Assembly: GCF_001469165.1 (NCBI RefSeq)
Contig: NZ_JABX01000001.1
Span: 1 to 64,000, forward strand
DNA from: Thiohalocapsa sp. ML1
Lineage (GTDB): Bacteria; Pseudomonadota; Gammaproteobacteria; Chromatiales; Chromatiaceae
Length of the DNA stretch: 64,000 bases
Direction of reading: 5' to 3'
The notes beneath the pieces were generated by a model. That model saw nothing but the letters and a program-made list of their open reading frames with translations. It searched no databases and was not told where the DNA came from. Made by a program: the position numbers and the translations under genes. This document shows, piece by piece, positions 28,183-36,476 of this stretch. How positions within the stretch are numbered: position 1 is the first letter of the stretch; the number at the start of each line of letters is the position of its first letter.

Positions 28183-28898
28183 GTGGATTTTCCCCTTTGG
28201 TTGGTAGGTGACCCGAGCCAACAGCCGGCACTCGGGCGATCGTGCGCTCTGCGCATCTTGCTATTGGTTGGCGGCTGCGCCGCCGGCGCGGTGCCGAGGC
28301 CCGCCGTGGGCACGGCTTGGCTCGACCCGCAGCGCAAGGGTACGACAATCTGCACGGGCTGCGGTGCCGGGCCGGCGTATAGCGCGACAAGCGGCCGCAG
28401 CGCACCACCCGCCTTGCCAGACTCCGCCCCGTGGACTGGTTCGATCTGTCGAGACGGGTCGAGCTTGCGCCTCGGCGCGCGGCTGTCGCCGCGCCGGCCG
28501 ACTGAAGTCGGCGTACCCAGAGGCGGTGCCGGCCGGTCGGCGTACCCGGGGCAGAGCCGGCCTGGCTGAAAGCGGCGCGGCAGGGTCGCCCGCGGTCGAC
28601 CGCCGGTGCATTGTCACCGCGCCCCGGTGAATAGCAGCCGGACGCTTCCCATTCGTTCCCCCATCCGCCCCCCCAACCGCGCCCGACACCGCCCACCAAG
28701 GCCGCTGCCGCCGCGTCCGCGGCCGGCGGCACAGCCTTTGCTCCCTACCCGAGGACGCCGAGTGCCCGGCCCGCCGGCGGTCGTGCGTGCGCCGCGGTCC
28801 GCTGCCCAGTGTGCGAGGCCCCGGCGCGACGCGAATGCGGTTGGGATGGCAATTGCCGCCCCGGCCCACTGCAACACCGACAACGAGGACGAAAAGCA
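28183..28898. other. Long intergenic region upstream of phaA
   Basis: About 700 bp with no convincing gene on either strand. It includes the hairpin GCCGACTGAAGTCGGC around 28497-28512 and neighbouring GTACCC-flanked repeats. The rest is GC-rich sequence with many short shadow frames. Confidence 0.55.
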
Positions 28899-29348
28899 AT
28901 GGTTACGACAGTCGGCAACGAAGACAGCCTAGCCAAACGCCTCAGCAACCTGATCGAGCTGGACTACGACGCCATCGGCGCCTACGAGTCCGCCATTGAT
29001 CGGATCGCCGACTCGCAGAGCAAAAGCCGCCTCGCCGAGTTCATGGCGGACCACCGGAAGCATACGGAGAACCTGGGCGAGCACCTGCGCGCCATGGGCG
29101 AGGAGGTGCCGACCAAAGGCGATGCCAAGGGCATTCTGACCAAGGGCAAGGTCGTCATGGCGGATCTGATGGGCGACAAGGCGATGCTGCAGGCGATGAA
29201 GTCCAACGAGGACGACACCAACACGGCCTACGAGCAGGCCATGGCCCACGCCGACATGGCGGCGGAGCTCAAGCAGACCATCCAGAGCAACCTGGAGGAC
29301 GAGCGCCGCCACCGGCAGTGGATCGAGCAGCGCATCGAGGAGCTGTAA
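28899..29348 (+). CDS. Ferritin-like four-helix protein (DUF2383/PA2169 type)
   Basis: A 149-residue all-helical protein. ELDYDAIGAYESAIDRI begins the first helix, DHRKHTENLGEHL the second, and ESNLED-type end NLEDERRHRQWIEQRI the last; the Glu and E/D-x-x-H positions fit a di-metal ferritin-like site. The family is often stress-induced in Pseudomonas; function is not established. The ATG at 28899 is preceded by GAGGAC. It stands alone between long non-coding stretches. Confidence 0.82.
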   Translation: MVTTVGNEDSLAKRLSNLIELDYDAIGAYESAIDRIADSQSKSRLAEFMADHRKHTENLGEHLRAMGEEVPTKGDAKGILTKGKVVMADLMGDKAMLQAMKSNEDDTNTAYEQAMAHADMAAELKQTIQSNLEDERRHRQWIEQRIEEL

Positions 29349-29425
29349 GCGCTCCCAGGCCCGAGGGGCCGAGCGTCGGGCGGGCGCCGACCAGCGCCGG
29401 CCCGGCATGCACTCATGGCGCGGCG

Positions 29426-29452
29426 CGGAGCCGACCTGGAGGTCGGCTCTCC
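29426..29452. repeat. Palindrome GAGCCGACCTGGAGGTCGGCTC
   Basis: A near-perfect 11-bp-arm palindrome (core CCGACCTGGAGGTCGG) located between the ferritin-like gene and the DUF1622 relic. Another member of the family at 543, 20223 and 26711. Confidence 0.75.
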
Positions 29453-29537
29453 GGCCCTGTTCCAGGCTGGCAAGTAGGCCGGATGCATCCTGCGCACCCG
29501 AGAGCATATGCCGCCGCTTCCCGCTGGCGCGCGACTT

Positions 29538-29910
29538 CTACATCTCCGCGTCCCGATCCGACCGGTTCGGGCTCCACGGCCAATGGCCCGTAATCTCGGC
29601 CTCCAGCCTAGCGCTCAGGAAGGTCCGCACCAGCACCACCAGCGCGAGTACGCCGACGGTCTGGAAGGTCAGCTCCACGGCCACCGTATGGATAATGTCT
29701 GCGGCCACCAGACACTCCAGGCCGAGCAGGATACCCCGCCCCAGCAGGTGACGCAGCTCCTTGAACACGCGATGCTCCGCGCTGTGCACGATGGCCCGCC
29801 ACAACCCGACCAGCACGGTTATAGACCGCGAAAGCGACGATGATCGCGATGCCGATGGTCTCGGCCAGCAGCGCGCACCACTCCGCGACGGGCTTGATCA
29901 GATCGGTCAT
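29538..29910 (-). pseudogene. DUF1622 membrane protein, frameshifted
   Basis: From ATG 29910 the frame encodes DLIKPVAEWCALLAETIGIA and IIVAFAVY, a first transmembrane helix, then shifts. In a second frame from about 29818 the protein continues TVLVGLWRAIVHSAEHRVFK, then RGILLGLECLVAADIIHTVA and LVVLVRTFLSARLEAEITG, the DUF1622 signature, to a stop at 29538. One extra A near 29820 explains the break. Restoring it gives a normal ~120 aa family member. Either the gene is dead or the base call is wrong. Confidence 0.8.
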
Positions 29911-30225
29911 GGGGTCAAGCTCCTTGCGCTGTCCGATCGAGTTGTAGCGGGCGCTCGCCGTACCCGGATGCGCCGGCTTTGGTCGGCACCCGCGCCCGCG
30001 GGCCTCAGTCCGCCGCCGCGCGGCTCGGCCCCGCGCCGATTGGCCTCGTCGATCCGCCGGATCAGGCCGTCGCGCGCCGGGACCTGTCCGCCGGCGCCGG
30101 GGCCGGTTGCCCCGGCAACCGGGTGATATGCCGCGGGGTGGACGACCGGCGGCCGCAGCAGGAAACGAAACCCCGCCGTCCCGGGTCTCAGCAGCAACCG
30201 TTCAACATCAACAACAGGCAATCCG
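29911..30225. other. Intergenic region upstream of msrAB
   Basis: About 315 bp of very GC-rich sequence with no recognisable gene. It includes GTACCCGGATGCGCCGGCTT, a degenerate member of the TACGCCGGCTT hairpin family, near 29959-29978. Confidence 0.5.
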
Positions 30226-31482
30226 ATGCACATGACCACACGCCTTCTACTCGCCGCCGCACTCTTAGCGGCGGCGCTGCCCGTCGCTGCCGCGACCGAC
30301 TCTATCGTGCTCGGCATGGGCTGCTTCTGGGGCGCCGAGAAGCGCATGGCGGCGGTGCCCGGCGTCATCGACGCCGAGTCCGGCTATGCCGGCGGCGACG
30401 CCGAGACCATCGACTACCGCGGCGTGCTGCGGCTGGAGGAAGCGATACAGCGCGGGCGAAGCGACGCACGCAACCACGCGGAGGTTGTGAAGGTCAGCTT
30501 CGATCCCGCGCAGGTGTCGCTGGAAGCGCTGCTCATCGCCTTCTGGCAGAACCACGACCCGACCCAGGGCGACCGCCAGGGCAACGACATCGGCAGCAAC
30601 TATCGCAGCGCCATCTACTACAACAGCGACGCGCAGCGCGACATGGCCGTCGCCACCCGCGACACCTATCAGCAGGCACTGACCGCCGCCGGCTACGGCC
30701 CCATCACGACCGAGATCGCGCCGCTCAAGCACTACAACCGCGCCGAGACCTACCACCAGGACTATCTCGTGAAGAACCCCAACGGCTATTGCGGCCTGGG
30801 CGGCACCAAGGTCGCCTACCCCGGCGAGCCCGCGCGTGCGGAGCCCGTCGTGCTCGACTCGGCGGACCTGGACCGCGCCCGCCAGCTCATCGTCTTCGAG
30901 GCCGAGGAGTGCCCCTACTGCAAGCTGTTCCGCGCCGAGGTGCTGGACGGCTGGGCGTCTTCGGTGCCGGTCGCGACGACCTTCGCCAGCGAGCCGCCGG
31001 CGGGCTGGAAGCTGGACAAGGCCTTGTTCGCCACACCGACCATCGTGCTGTTCGAGAAAGGGCGGGAGGTCTCGCGCTGGACCGGCTACCAGGGCGACGC
31101 GGAGCGCTTCTGGCAATGGCTCGGCCAGCAGGTGCTGACCCCGGCGCAGCGGCGCATCGCCTTCGAGCAGGGCACCGAGCGGCCCTTCACCGGCTCGCAC
31201 CTGGACGAGAAGCGCCCCGGCGCCTTCGTGGACCCCATCACCGGCGCGCCGCTGTTTCGCACCGACGCCAAGTTCGAGAGCGGCACCGGCTGGCCGAGCT
31301 TCTTGCAGCCCGTGCCCGGCGCCATTACGCTGCACGCGGACGACGCCCACGGCATGCGCCGCACGGAGGTGCGCAGCGCCAGCTCCGGCATCCACCTGGG
31401 CCACGTCTTCGACGATGGCCCGCCCCCCACCGGCAAGCGCTTCTGCATCAACGGCAATGTGCTGAGCTTCGTGCCGGACTGA
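30226..31482 (+). CDS. msrAB: Secreted MsrA-thioredoxin-MsrB fusion
   Basis: Bifunctional methionine sulfoxide reductase, predicted periplasmic. The N-terminal ~23 residues are a signal peptide ending VAAATD. MsrA follows with catalytic C33 in GMGCFWGAE. A thioredoxin-like domain is in the middle, with CPYC at residues 229-232 and a TPTIVLF strand. The MsrB domain is C-terminal, with GTGWPSFLQ and catalytic C407 in RFCINGNVL. The usual zinc-binding CxxC pairs of MsrB are absent, and GCGWPSF is GTGWPSF here. The order MsrA-Trx-MsrB differs from PilB of Neisseria (Trx-MsrA-MsrB). The fusion likely supplies its own reductant relay for both S and R sulfoxides in the envelope. Confidence 0.92.
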   Translation: MHMTTRLLLAAALLAAALPVAAATDSIVLGMGCFWGAEKRMAAVPGVIDAESGYAGGDAETIDYRGVLRLEEAIQRGRSDARNHAEVVKVSFDPAQVSLEALLIAFWQNHDPTQGDRQGNDIGSNYRSAIYYNSDAQRDMAVATRDTYQQALTAAGYGPITTEIAPLKHYNRAETYHQDYLVKNPNGYCGLGGTKVAYPGEPARAEPVVLDSADLDRARQLIVFEAEECPYCKLFRAEVLDGWASSVPVATTFASEPPAGWKLDKALFATPTIVLFEKGREVSRWTGYQGDAERFWQWLGQQVLTPAQRRIAFEQGTERPFTGSHLDEKRPGAFVDPITGAPLFRTDAKFESGTGWPSFLQPVPGAITLHADDAHGMRRTEVRSASSGIHLGHVFDDGPPPTGKRFCINGNVLSFVPD

Positions 31483-31506
31483 ACCCTGCTGCACCCGGGT
31501 ACGCCG

Positions 31507-31576
31507 GACTCATCGGGCCCGACTCATCGGGCCCGACTCATCCGGCCCGACTCATCTGGCCCGACTCATCCGGCCC
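31507..31576. repeat. 14-bp tandem repeat GACTCATCSGGCCC x5
   Basis: Five head-to-tail copies of a 14-bp unit, with one or two variable positions, between msrAB and the STAS-like gene. A hairpin GCCGACTCAAGTCGGC follows at about 31592-31607. Confidence 0.85.
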
Positions 31577-31624
31577 GGCGCTCCGATCCGAAGAGCCGAC
31601 TCAAGTCGGCGCACCCGGGGCGGG

Positions 31625-31993
31625 TCACGTGGCCTGTTCGATCCAGGCGCGTGCGGCGTCCAGGTCCGCGCGCTTGAAGTGCTTCATCTCGGGCTTCATC
31701 ACCGGCTTCATCATGTTGACGTAGGCGCTGATCCAGGTCTGGTCGGCGACGACGGCGACATGGCTGATGTCGCTCAGGTGCTCGAAGCTGAACTTGATGT
31801 CCTCCCACATCCTGCTCCACGGGATCGGCGGCGCGTCCAGCTCGCCGATGTCCTGCAGCAGCCGAATGCGGCCGTAGCGGTCCATCGCGGCCTTGAGCTT
31901 GGCGAGGGTGTCGTCGAACTCCACGGTGGACAGGGAGCCTGACGCGTGCAGCTCAACGATGTTGCTGTCGGGGCGTTCTTGGACATCGATCAT
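31625..31993 (-). CDS. STAS/SpoIIAA-like protein
   Basis: A 122-residue soluble protein with the SpoIIAA-like (DUF3478) pattern: an N-terminal strand region MIDVQERPDSNIVELHASG, then a helix with LAKLKAAMDRYGRIRLLQDI, WSRMWEDIKFSFEHLSDISH and a strand VAVVADQTWI. Function of the family is unclear; some members are membrane-associated or redox-linked. The ATG at 31993 has AGAGG at eight bases. No operon partner. Confidence 0.8.
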   Translation of the reverse strand: MIDVQERPDSNIVELHASGSLSTVEFDDTLAKLKAAMDRYGRIRLLQDIGELDAPPIPWSRMWEDIKFSFEHLSDISHVAVVADQTWISAYVNMMKPVMKPEMKHFKRADLDAARAWIEQAT

Positions 31994-32584
31994 CGGTATG
32001 CCTCTACGGTTTCGTGCTATGGCAAGGCGGCCTGCGGCAAGGCGGCCTGCGGCAAGGCGGCGCTCAATCCCACCGCCGCTTGGGGTCCGAGGCCAGGCGC
32101 GTCTGCGTGTTCCGAGATGGCCCACAAAAAGACCGCCGGCGGGGCGAGCACGCCGAGGAAATCAGCGGCCTCGCGAAGTTCGCCCGCTGACGATCGCCCT
32201 CTCAGGTCGCGGCGTCGTCGTGTCCCTCAGCATGCTCACCTCGGCGGACGCGGACTGCGCCGGTAGCGAAAGCAGAAAGCGTGCCGGGGCTTGGCAAGGC
32301 CTTGTCTGCCCATCCCGCTCCGCGCCGCACCTGGGCTCCCGCTCATGGCGGCCGGTGCCAATGCACCGCGGAACGGTGCATTCGCACCGCCGCGCTGTCC
32401 GGGGGCGGCGGTCTCCCGGCCGACCCGTCGCTGCGCACCCAGCGCCGGTGGAGCTGGCGCGCCGGCGAACGGGTCCGCTCCTTGCTTTGCAGTCGAGACG
32501 AGCGCCGGCTCCGCAGAGCTCGGTGCCGACTGTCCGGCGTGGATGCCGCTCGTGGTGTCGCGCCCCCAGCCCCGGAGACCCACG
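31994..32584. other. Intergenic region upstream of glgC
   Basis: About 590 bp without a credible gene. A 15-bp tandem repeat (GGCAAGGCGGCCTGC, nearly three copies) is at 32021-32062. The glgC frame is open through 32291-32584 but the translation is not family-like. The glgC promoter probably lies in this stretch. Confidence 0.55.
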
Positions 32585-33862
32585 ATGCCGAGCTACCCCG
32601 CACGCACCCGCTGCGCGACCAATGTCATGGCCATGGTCATGGCCGGCGGCCAGGGGTCGCGGCTGATGCCGCTCACCGACAAGCGCTCCAAGCCCGCGGT
32701 GCCCTTCGGCTCGCGCTATCGCATTATCGACTTTGTGCTCAGCAACCTGGTGAACTCCGGCATCTTCACGATCTATCTCTTGGTGCAGTACAAGTCGCAG
32801 TCGCTGATCGAGCACATCCGCAAGGCCTGGACCATCTCGCCGCTGTTTCCGGATCAATTCGTCACCGTGGTGCCGCCGCAGATGCTGAGCGGCTCGGCCT
32901 GGTTTTCGGGCACCGCGGACGCGGTGGCCCAGAACATCGATCTCATCGATCACCAGCACCCGGAGCTGGTGCTGGTGTTCGGCGCCGACCACATCTACCG
33001 CATGGACCTGCAGCAGATGATCGCCTTCCACCAAGAGCGCGAGGCCGACGTCACCGTGGCGGCGCTGCCGGTGCCGGTGGAGCAATCGCCGCACTTAGGC
33101 GTCATCGCCGCCGACGACGATGGACGCATCCGCGACTTCCAGGAGAAGCCCGCCCGCGGCACGCCGATGCCGGGCGATTCGAGCCGCGTCTATGCCTCCA
33201 TGGGCAACTACATCTTCAACTCGGGCTGTCTGGTGCGGGCGCTGCGCGAGGCCCGGCGCCACGGCGGCACGGACTTCGGCAACCATGTGCTGCCGCGCAT
33301 GCTGACCTCGAACCGGCTCTTCGCCTACAACTTCGCGGACAACCGAGTGCCGGGCATCAAATCCTACGAGGAGCATGCCTACTGGCGCGACGTGGGCACC
33401 ATCGATGCCTACTACGCGGCGCACCAGGACGTGCTCGGCGCCGAGTCGGCGCTCGACATGTTCAACCCGCAGTGGCCGATCTTCTCCAGCAACTACCAGG
33501 GGCCGGTGGCGAAGGTGCTGCGCGGGGATGTGGACAACTCGCTCTTCGGTGCCGCCACGGTGGTCGAGAACGCGCGCGTCAAGAACAGCATCGTCCGTCG
33601 CGAGGCCGTCATCGAGGAAGGCGCCGAAGTCGAGGACTGCATCATCATGGACTACACCCGCATTGGCCGCGGCGCCAAGCTCAAGCGCGCCATCATCGAC
33701 CGCCACAACCTCGTCGAGCACGGCTCGCGCATCGGTATCGACCCGGAGGAGGACCGCCGCCGCTGGGTCGTCACCCCCTCGGGCGTCGTCGTGGTGCCGC
33801 GCGGGCGCACGCCGTTCTTCGCCCGCGACTCGCGCGGGTTCGGCATCGGCTACTCGGAGTGA
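32585..33862 (+). CDS. glgC: Glucose-1-phosphate adenylyltransferase
   Basis: Makes ADP-glucose from glucose-1-phosphate and ATP, the committed and allosterically controlled step of glycogen synthesis. The 425-residue protein contains VMAGGQGSRLMPLTDKRSKP (nucleotide-binding N-terminus), FGADHIYRMD and DFQEKPA in the catalytic domain, GIKSYEEHAYWRDVGTID, and a C-terminal left-handed beta-helix with SIVRREAVIEEGAEVEDC. The ATG at 32585 is preceded by GGAG at eight bases. It sits apart from the glgA group at 3.8-10.9 kb and is followed by a broken TPP-enzyme gene. Confidence 0.96.
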   Translation: MPSYPARTRCATNVMAMVMAGGQGSRLMPLTDKRSKPAVPFGSRYRIIDFVLSNLVNSGIFTIYLLVQYKSQSLIEHIRKAWTISPLFPDQFVTVVPPQMLSGSAWFSGTADAVAQNIDLIDHQHPELVLVFGADHIYRMDLQQMIAFHQEREADVTVAALPVPVEQSPHLGVIAADDDGRIRDFQEKPARGTPMPGDSSRVYASMGNYIFNSGCLVRALREARRHGGTDFGNHVLPRMLTSNRLFAYNFADNRVPGIKSYEEHAYWRDVGTIDAYYAAHQDVLGAESALDMFNPQWPIFSSNYQGPVAKVLRGDVDNSLFGAATVVENARVKNSIVRREAVIEEGAEVEDCIIMDYTRIGRGAKLKRAIIDRHNLVEHGSRIGIDPEEDRRRWVVTPSGVVVVPRGRTPFFARDSRGFGIGYSE

Positions 33863-33881
33863 GGGCGCGCTCACCGGCGCT

Positions 33882-34050
33882 CGGCATGGCGAGGTCCACC
33901 TCCTGCTGGAAGCTGCTGCCGAGCGCGGTGGTCGCCTGCTGGCCGACGATGGCGAGCACCGGCGTCGAGTCCAGCCGCACGTCGTAGAGCCCGTTCAGCA
34001 GGTGGATCGCGCCGGGGCCGGACGTGGCGAGGCAGACGCCGACTTCGCGT
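33882..34050 (-). pseudogene. N-terminal fragment of a TPP-dependent enzyme, inverted
   Basis: Minus-strand reading gives REVGVCLATSGPGAIHLLNG, then LYDVRLDSTPVLAIVGQQAT and SSFQQEVDLA, the PYR-domain signature of pyruvate oxidase/acetolactate synthase-like enzymes. It corresponds to about 55 residues from near the N-terminus and has no start or continuation. It points away from the C-terminal fragment next to it, so the gene has been broken by deletion plus inversion. Confidence 0.75.
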
Positions 34051-34355
34051 TCGAGGCGAGCCAGCAGATCCCGGAATTCGACTACGCCGGCTATGCGGAG
34101 TCCTTGGGGCTCAAGGGGCTGCGCGTCGGCCGGCCGGCGCAGATCGGCGGTGCCCGGGACGAGGCGCTGGCGGCGGACCGACCGGTGGTTATCGATGCGC
34201 TGTGCGACCCGAATGTACCGCCGCTGGCGCCGCACTTGAGCTCCGAGCAGGTCGCGAGCTTCATGCGCGCGCTGCTGAGGGGCGACCCGCGCACCGGGCG
34301 CATCGTCGCGCAGACCGCGAAGCAGATGACGGCGGGTTGGCTGACGCGGGGCTGA
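34043..34355 (+). pseudogene. C-terminal fragment of the same TPP-dependent enzyme
   Basis: Plus-strand reading gives FEASQQIPEFDYAGYAESLG, LKGLRVGRPAQIGGARDEAL, AADRPVVIDALCDPNVPPL and a short tail ending at a stop at 34353-34355. This matches the end of the PP domain of pyruvate oxidase/thiamine-pyrophosphate-requiring proteins. The junction with the inverted N-terminal piece lies at about 34040-34060. Confidence 0.75.
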
Positions 34356-34385
34356 TTGCCCTAGCCCCGGAAGGGCGTCTCCGCT

Positions 34386-34490
34386 CGTTGTCGTTGTCAT
34401 TGTCATTGTCGTTGTCGTAATCGTCATCGGCAATTGGCTGCGCTCGATGTCGACCGCGACCTCGACCGCGACCTCGACCTCGACCTCGAC
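34386..34490. repeat. Hexanucleotide microsatellites
   Basis: A run of GTCGTT/GTCATT hexamers at 34386-34425 is followed, after 20 bases, by a run of CGACCT/CGACCG hexamers at 34449-34490. They resemble the runs at 224-262 and 21655-21700. Confidence 0.85.
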
Positions 34491-34689
34491 AAAGAGGCTC
34501 TATTCCCCCGCCCGTTGGCCTTGTGAGCCGGGTCCGTCACGCTCCGGCGCCATCCGCGGCCCGGCCCCGCGCCGGGCTTGCCGACGTGCCGCACGTTCCC
34601 GCTGGCACCAAGGTTGCACCTGCCGGGTTTCAGCCCGGCCCATCGTCGTCCATCCCCAACAGTCCATCCACCTCGCCGGCATCAAAGGC

Positions 34690-34933
34690 CAGGGCCCGGG
34701 CTCGGTGTTCGCCGATGCGCGCACCACCATCGGTCAGTGCCTGCATGCGCTGCTGACCGCCAGGCTGGCCGACGACGAGAATTGGGTGCTGCTCGCCAAT
34801 CTCGCCGAGGAAATGGGTCAGGACGATCTGGCGAAGCGCTTCCGGCACGCCGAGCAAAAACGAGCAGGATCATGTCGAGAAGGTCCGCAAGTGGGTCACG
34901 GCCCATGCGCGGGTCGAGGCCGGGCCCGCCTGA
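34690..34933 (+). pseudogene. C-terminal relic of a ferritin-like domain protein
   Basis: One frame reads GSVFADARTTIGQCLHALLT, ARLADDENWVLLANLAEEMG and QDDLAKRFRHAEQ. After a run of five A (34856-34860) it shifts to NEQDHVEKVRKWVTAHARVE and a stop at 34931. Together these form a two-helix, Glu/His-containing segment like ferritin-like proteins. The front half of the gene is missing, replaced by the hexamer repeats. Family assignment is tentative. Confidence 0.6.
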
Positions 34934-34947
34934 CGGCTCGAAAGGCG

Positions 34948-35003
34948 AAAGGGCCGAGGGCCGAGGGCGGCTCCCTTGGCCCTCGGCCCTTGACCCTTCG
35001 CTC
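34948..35003. repeat. GGGCCGA-type palindromic hairpin
   Basis: AAAGGGCCGAGGGCCGAGGG is followed, after a short loop GCGGCTC, by its complement CCTTGGCCCTCGGCCCTTG. It sits between the ferritin-like relic and the convergent membrane protein gene. Confidence 0.85.
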
Positions 35004-35054
35004 AGGCCATGACCACCGCGACGATCCTTGGCGCGGATGGCGACGCGGGGCCGG

Positions 35055-36476
35055 TCAGGTCGCCGCGTCGAAACGCCTCCGCCCCCGCGCCAGCAGCCCG
35101 CGCAGGGCCGTGCCATGGCGCTCCACCAGCGAGCCGGCGACGATGCTCGCGCTGCCGAGCAGCACCAGCGTCGTCCAGGTGCCGAGCGAGAAGCCGGCGA
35201 TGAGACCCTGCACCGCGTAGCCGATCCCGAGCAAGGTCACGGCTAAGCCGAACGCGAACAGCATCCGGCTGCGCAGCCCGTAGCCTGCGGCGAGCGCGAC
35301 GCCGCCGGCGGCGACGGCGCCGAGCGCCGGGCCGAGCCCGCCGAAGGCGACCAGGTTAAAGGCCATGACACCGGCGACGAGACCCGCCGCCGTGCGCCGA
35401 TGCCGCGGTGCCGCAAAGGCCGGCCGGTTGCCGAGGTCCAGCAGCAGCGCCGCGAGCACCAGCGCCGTGGCGGGCAGCTTGGCTGGGTCGGGCACGCCCG
35501 CCAGCGGGATCAGCACCGCCAGCATCGCGCTCGCGGTGAGCAGCGCGAACAGCGTCGCGCCGGCCTCCAGCGCCGCCGGCCAGCGCACGCCGGCGTCCAG
35601 CGCGGCGCGCAAGGCCGCGTAGCCGAGCAGCGCCAGCACCGCGAACAGGAGCGCGTCCGGCGCATAGAGCCAGAGGCTGCGCCCGGCGATGACGGCGAGC
35701 GGCAGCGCCAGCACGAGCTGCGCGAAGCGCCCTTCCGCGGTCGCGAGCGCCGCATCCCGCGACCGCAGCCGTGCGGCGCCGGCACCGAGCAGCAGCCCGA
35801 GCCCGAGCAGCAGCGCGGCGACGCCGAGCCCGTCGCGCACCGGCACCAAGAGCGCCAGATTCGCCGCCAGATACAGCCCCGTCAACGGCCAGGCCGAGCG
35901 CCGCGCCAGGACCAGAAAGCCGATGCCGATGGCGAGCGCGAGCACCGCTGACGCACCGAGCGTGAGCAGCAGCGCCGGCGCGAGCGCCAGCGCGCCCCCC
36001 GCCGCCGGCTGCCAGAAGCCGGCGGCGGCGGCGTCCGGCGGCACGGTGCCGATGTGGGTGTAGAGCAGCCCGCCCAGGAACGCGAAGCTCACCGGCATCG
36101 CCGCCAGTGCGAGCGCGATGAAGAGCCGCGCGCCGCGGGGCTCCTGCAGCCAATGCCCGAGCCCGAAGCCCGCGAGCGTCAGCGCGAGCGTGTGGCCGAG
36201 CAGCAGCAACGCGCGGGTCAGGTCGTCGCCGCCGCGCCAGCCCTGGAACAGGTAGAGCACGAAGGCGCCGGTGACCACCAGGGCGCCCAGGCCGCGCAGC
36301 AGCGTGGACAGGGTCAGTGTGGTGGTGGGCGCTTCGCTCGGCTCATCCCGCTCATCCGGCTCGCTCGCACGCCGCGGGGGCGCGCTCGCGACCCGCTGCG
36401 GCCGGCGCACCGGCAGCGGTACGAAGTCCTCCGGTAGGTCCAGGCTCAGGTCGTCGGTGGCGAGATCAGCGCGCAT
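35055..36476 (-). CDS. Multi-pass membrane protein
   Basis: A 473-residue protein with a hydrophilic N-terminus (~60 residues) and about 12 hydrophobic segments, for example LLRGLGALVVTGAFVLYLF and LVLALPLAVIAGRSLWLYA. No known transporter motif is recognised. The start ATG at 36476 overlaps the end of the upstream PspA-like gene (36466) by 11 bases, indicating translational coupling and a shared role in the membrane. Family unknown to me. Confidence 0.75.
   Translation of the reverse strand: MRADLATDDLSLDLPEDFVPLPVRRPQRVASAPPRRASEPDERDEPSEAPTTTLTLSTLLRGLGALVVTGAFVLYLFQGWRGGDDLTRALLLLGHTLALTLAGFGLGHWLQEPRGARLFIALALAAMPVSFAFLGGLLYTHIGTVPPDAAAAGFWQPAAGGALALAPALLLTLGASAVLALAIGIGFLVLARRSAWPLTGLYLAANLALLVPVRDGLGVAALLLGLGLLLGAGAARLRSRDAALATAEGRFAQLVLALPLAVIAGRSLWLYAPDALLFAVLALLGYAALRAALDAGVRWPAALEAGATLFALLTASAMLAVLIPLAGVPDPAKLPATALVLAALLLDLGNRPAFAAPRHRRTAAGLVAGVMAFNLVAFGGLGPALGAVAAGGVALAAGYGLRSRMLFAFGLAVTLLGIGYAVQGLIAGFSLGTWTTLVLLGSASIVAGSLVERHGTALRGLLARGRRRFDAAT

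Noticed and set aside
31507-31576. CRISPR-like tandem repeats
   Set aside because: Units are head to tail with no spacers.
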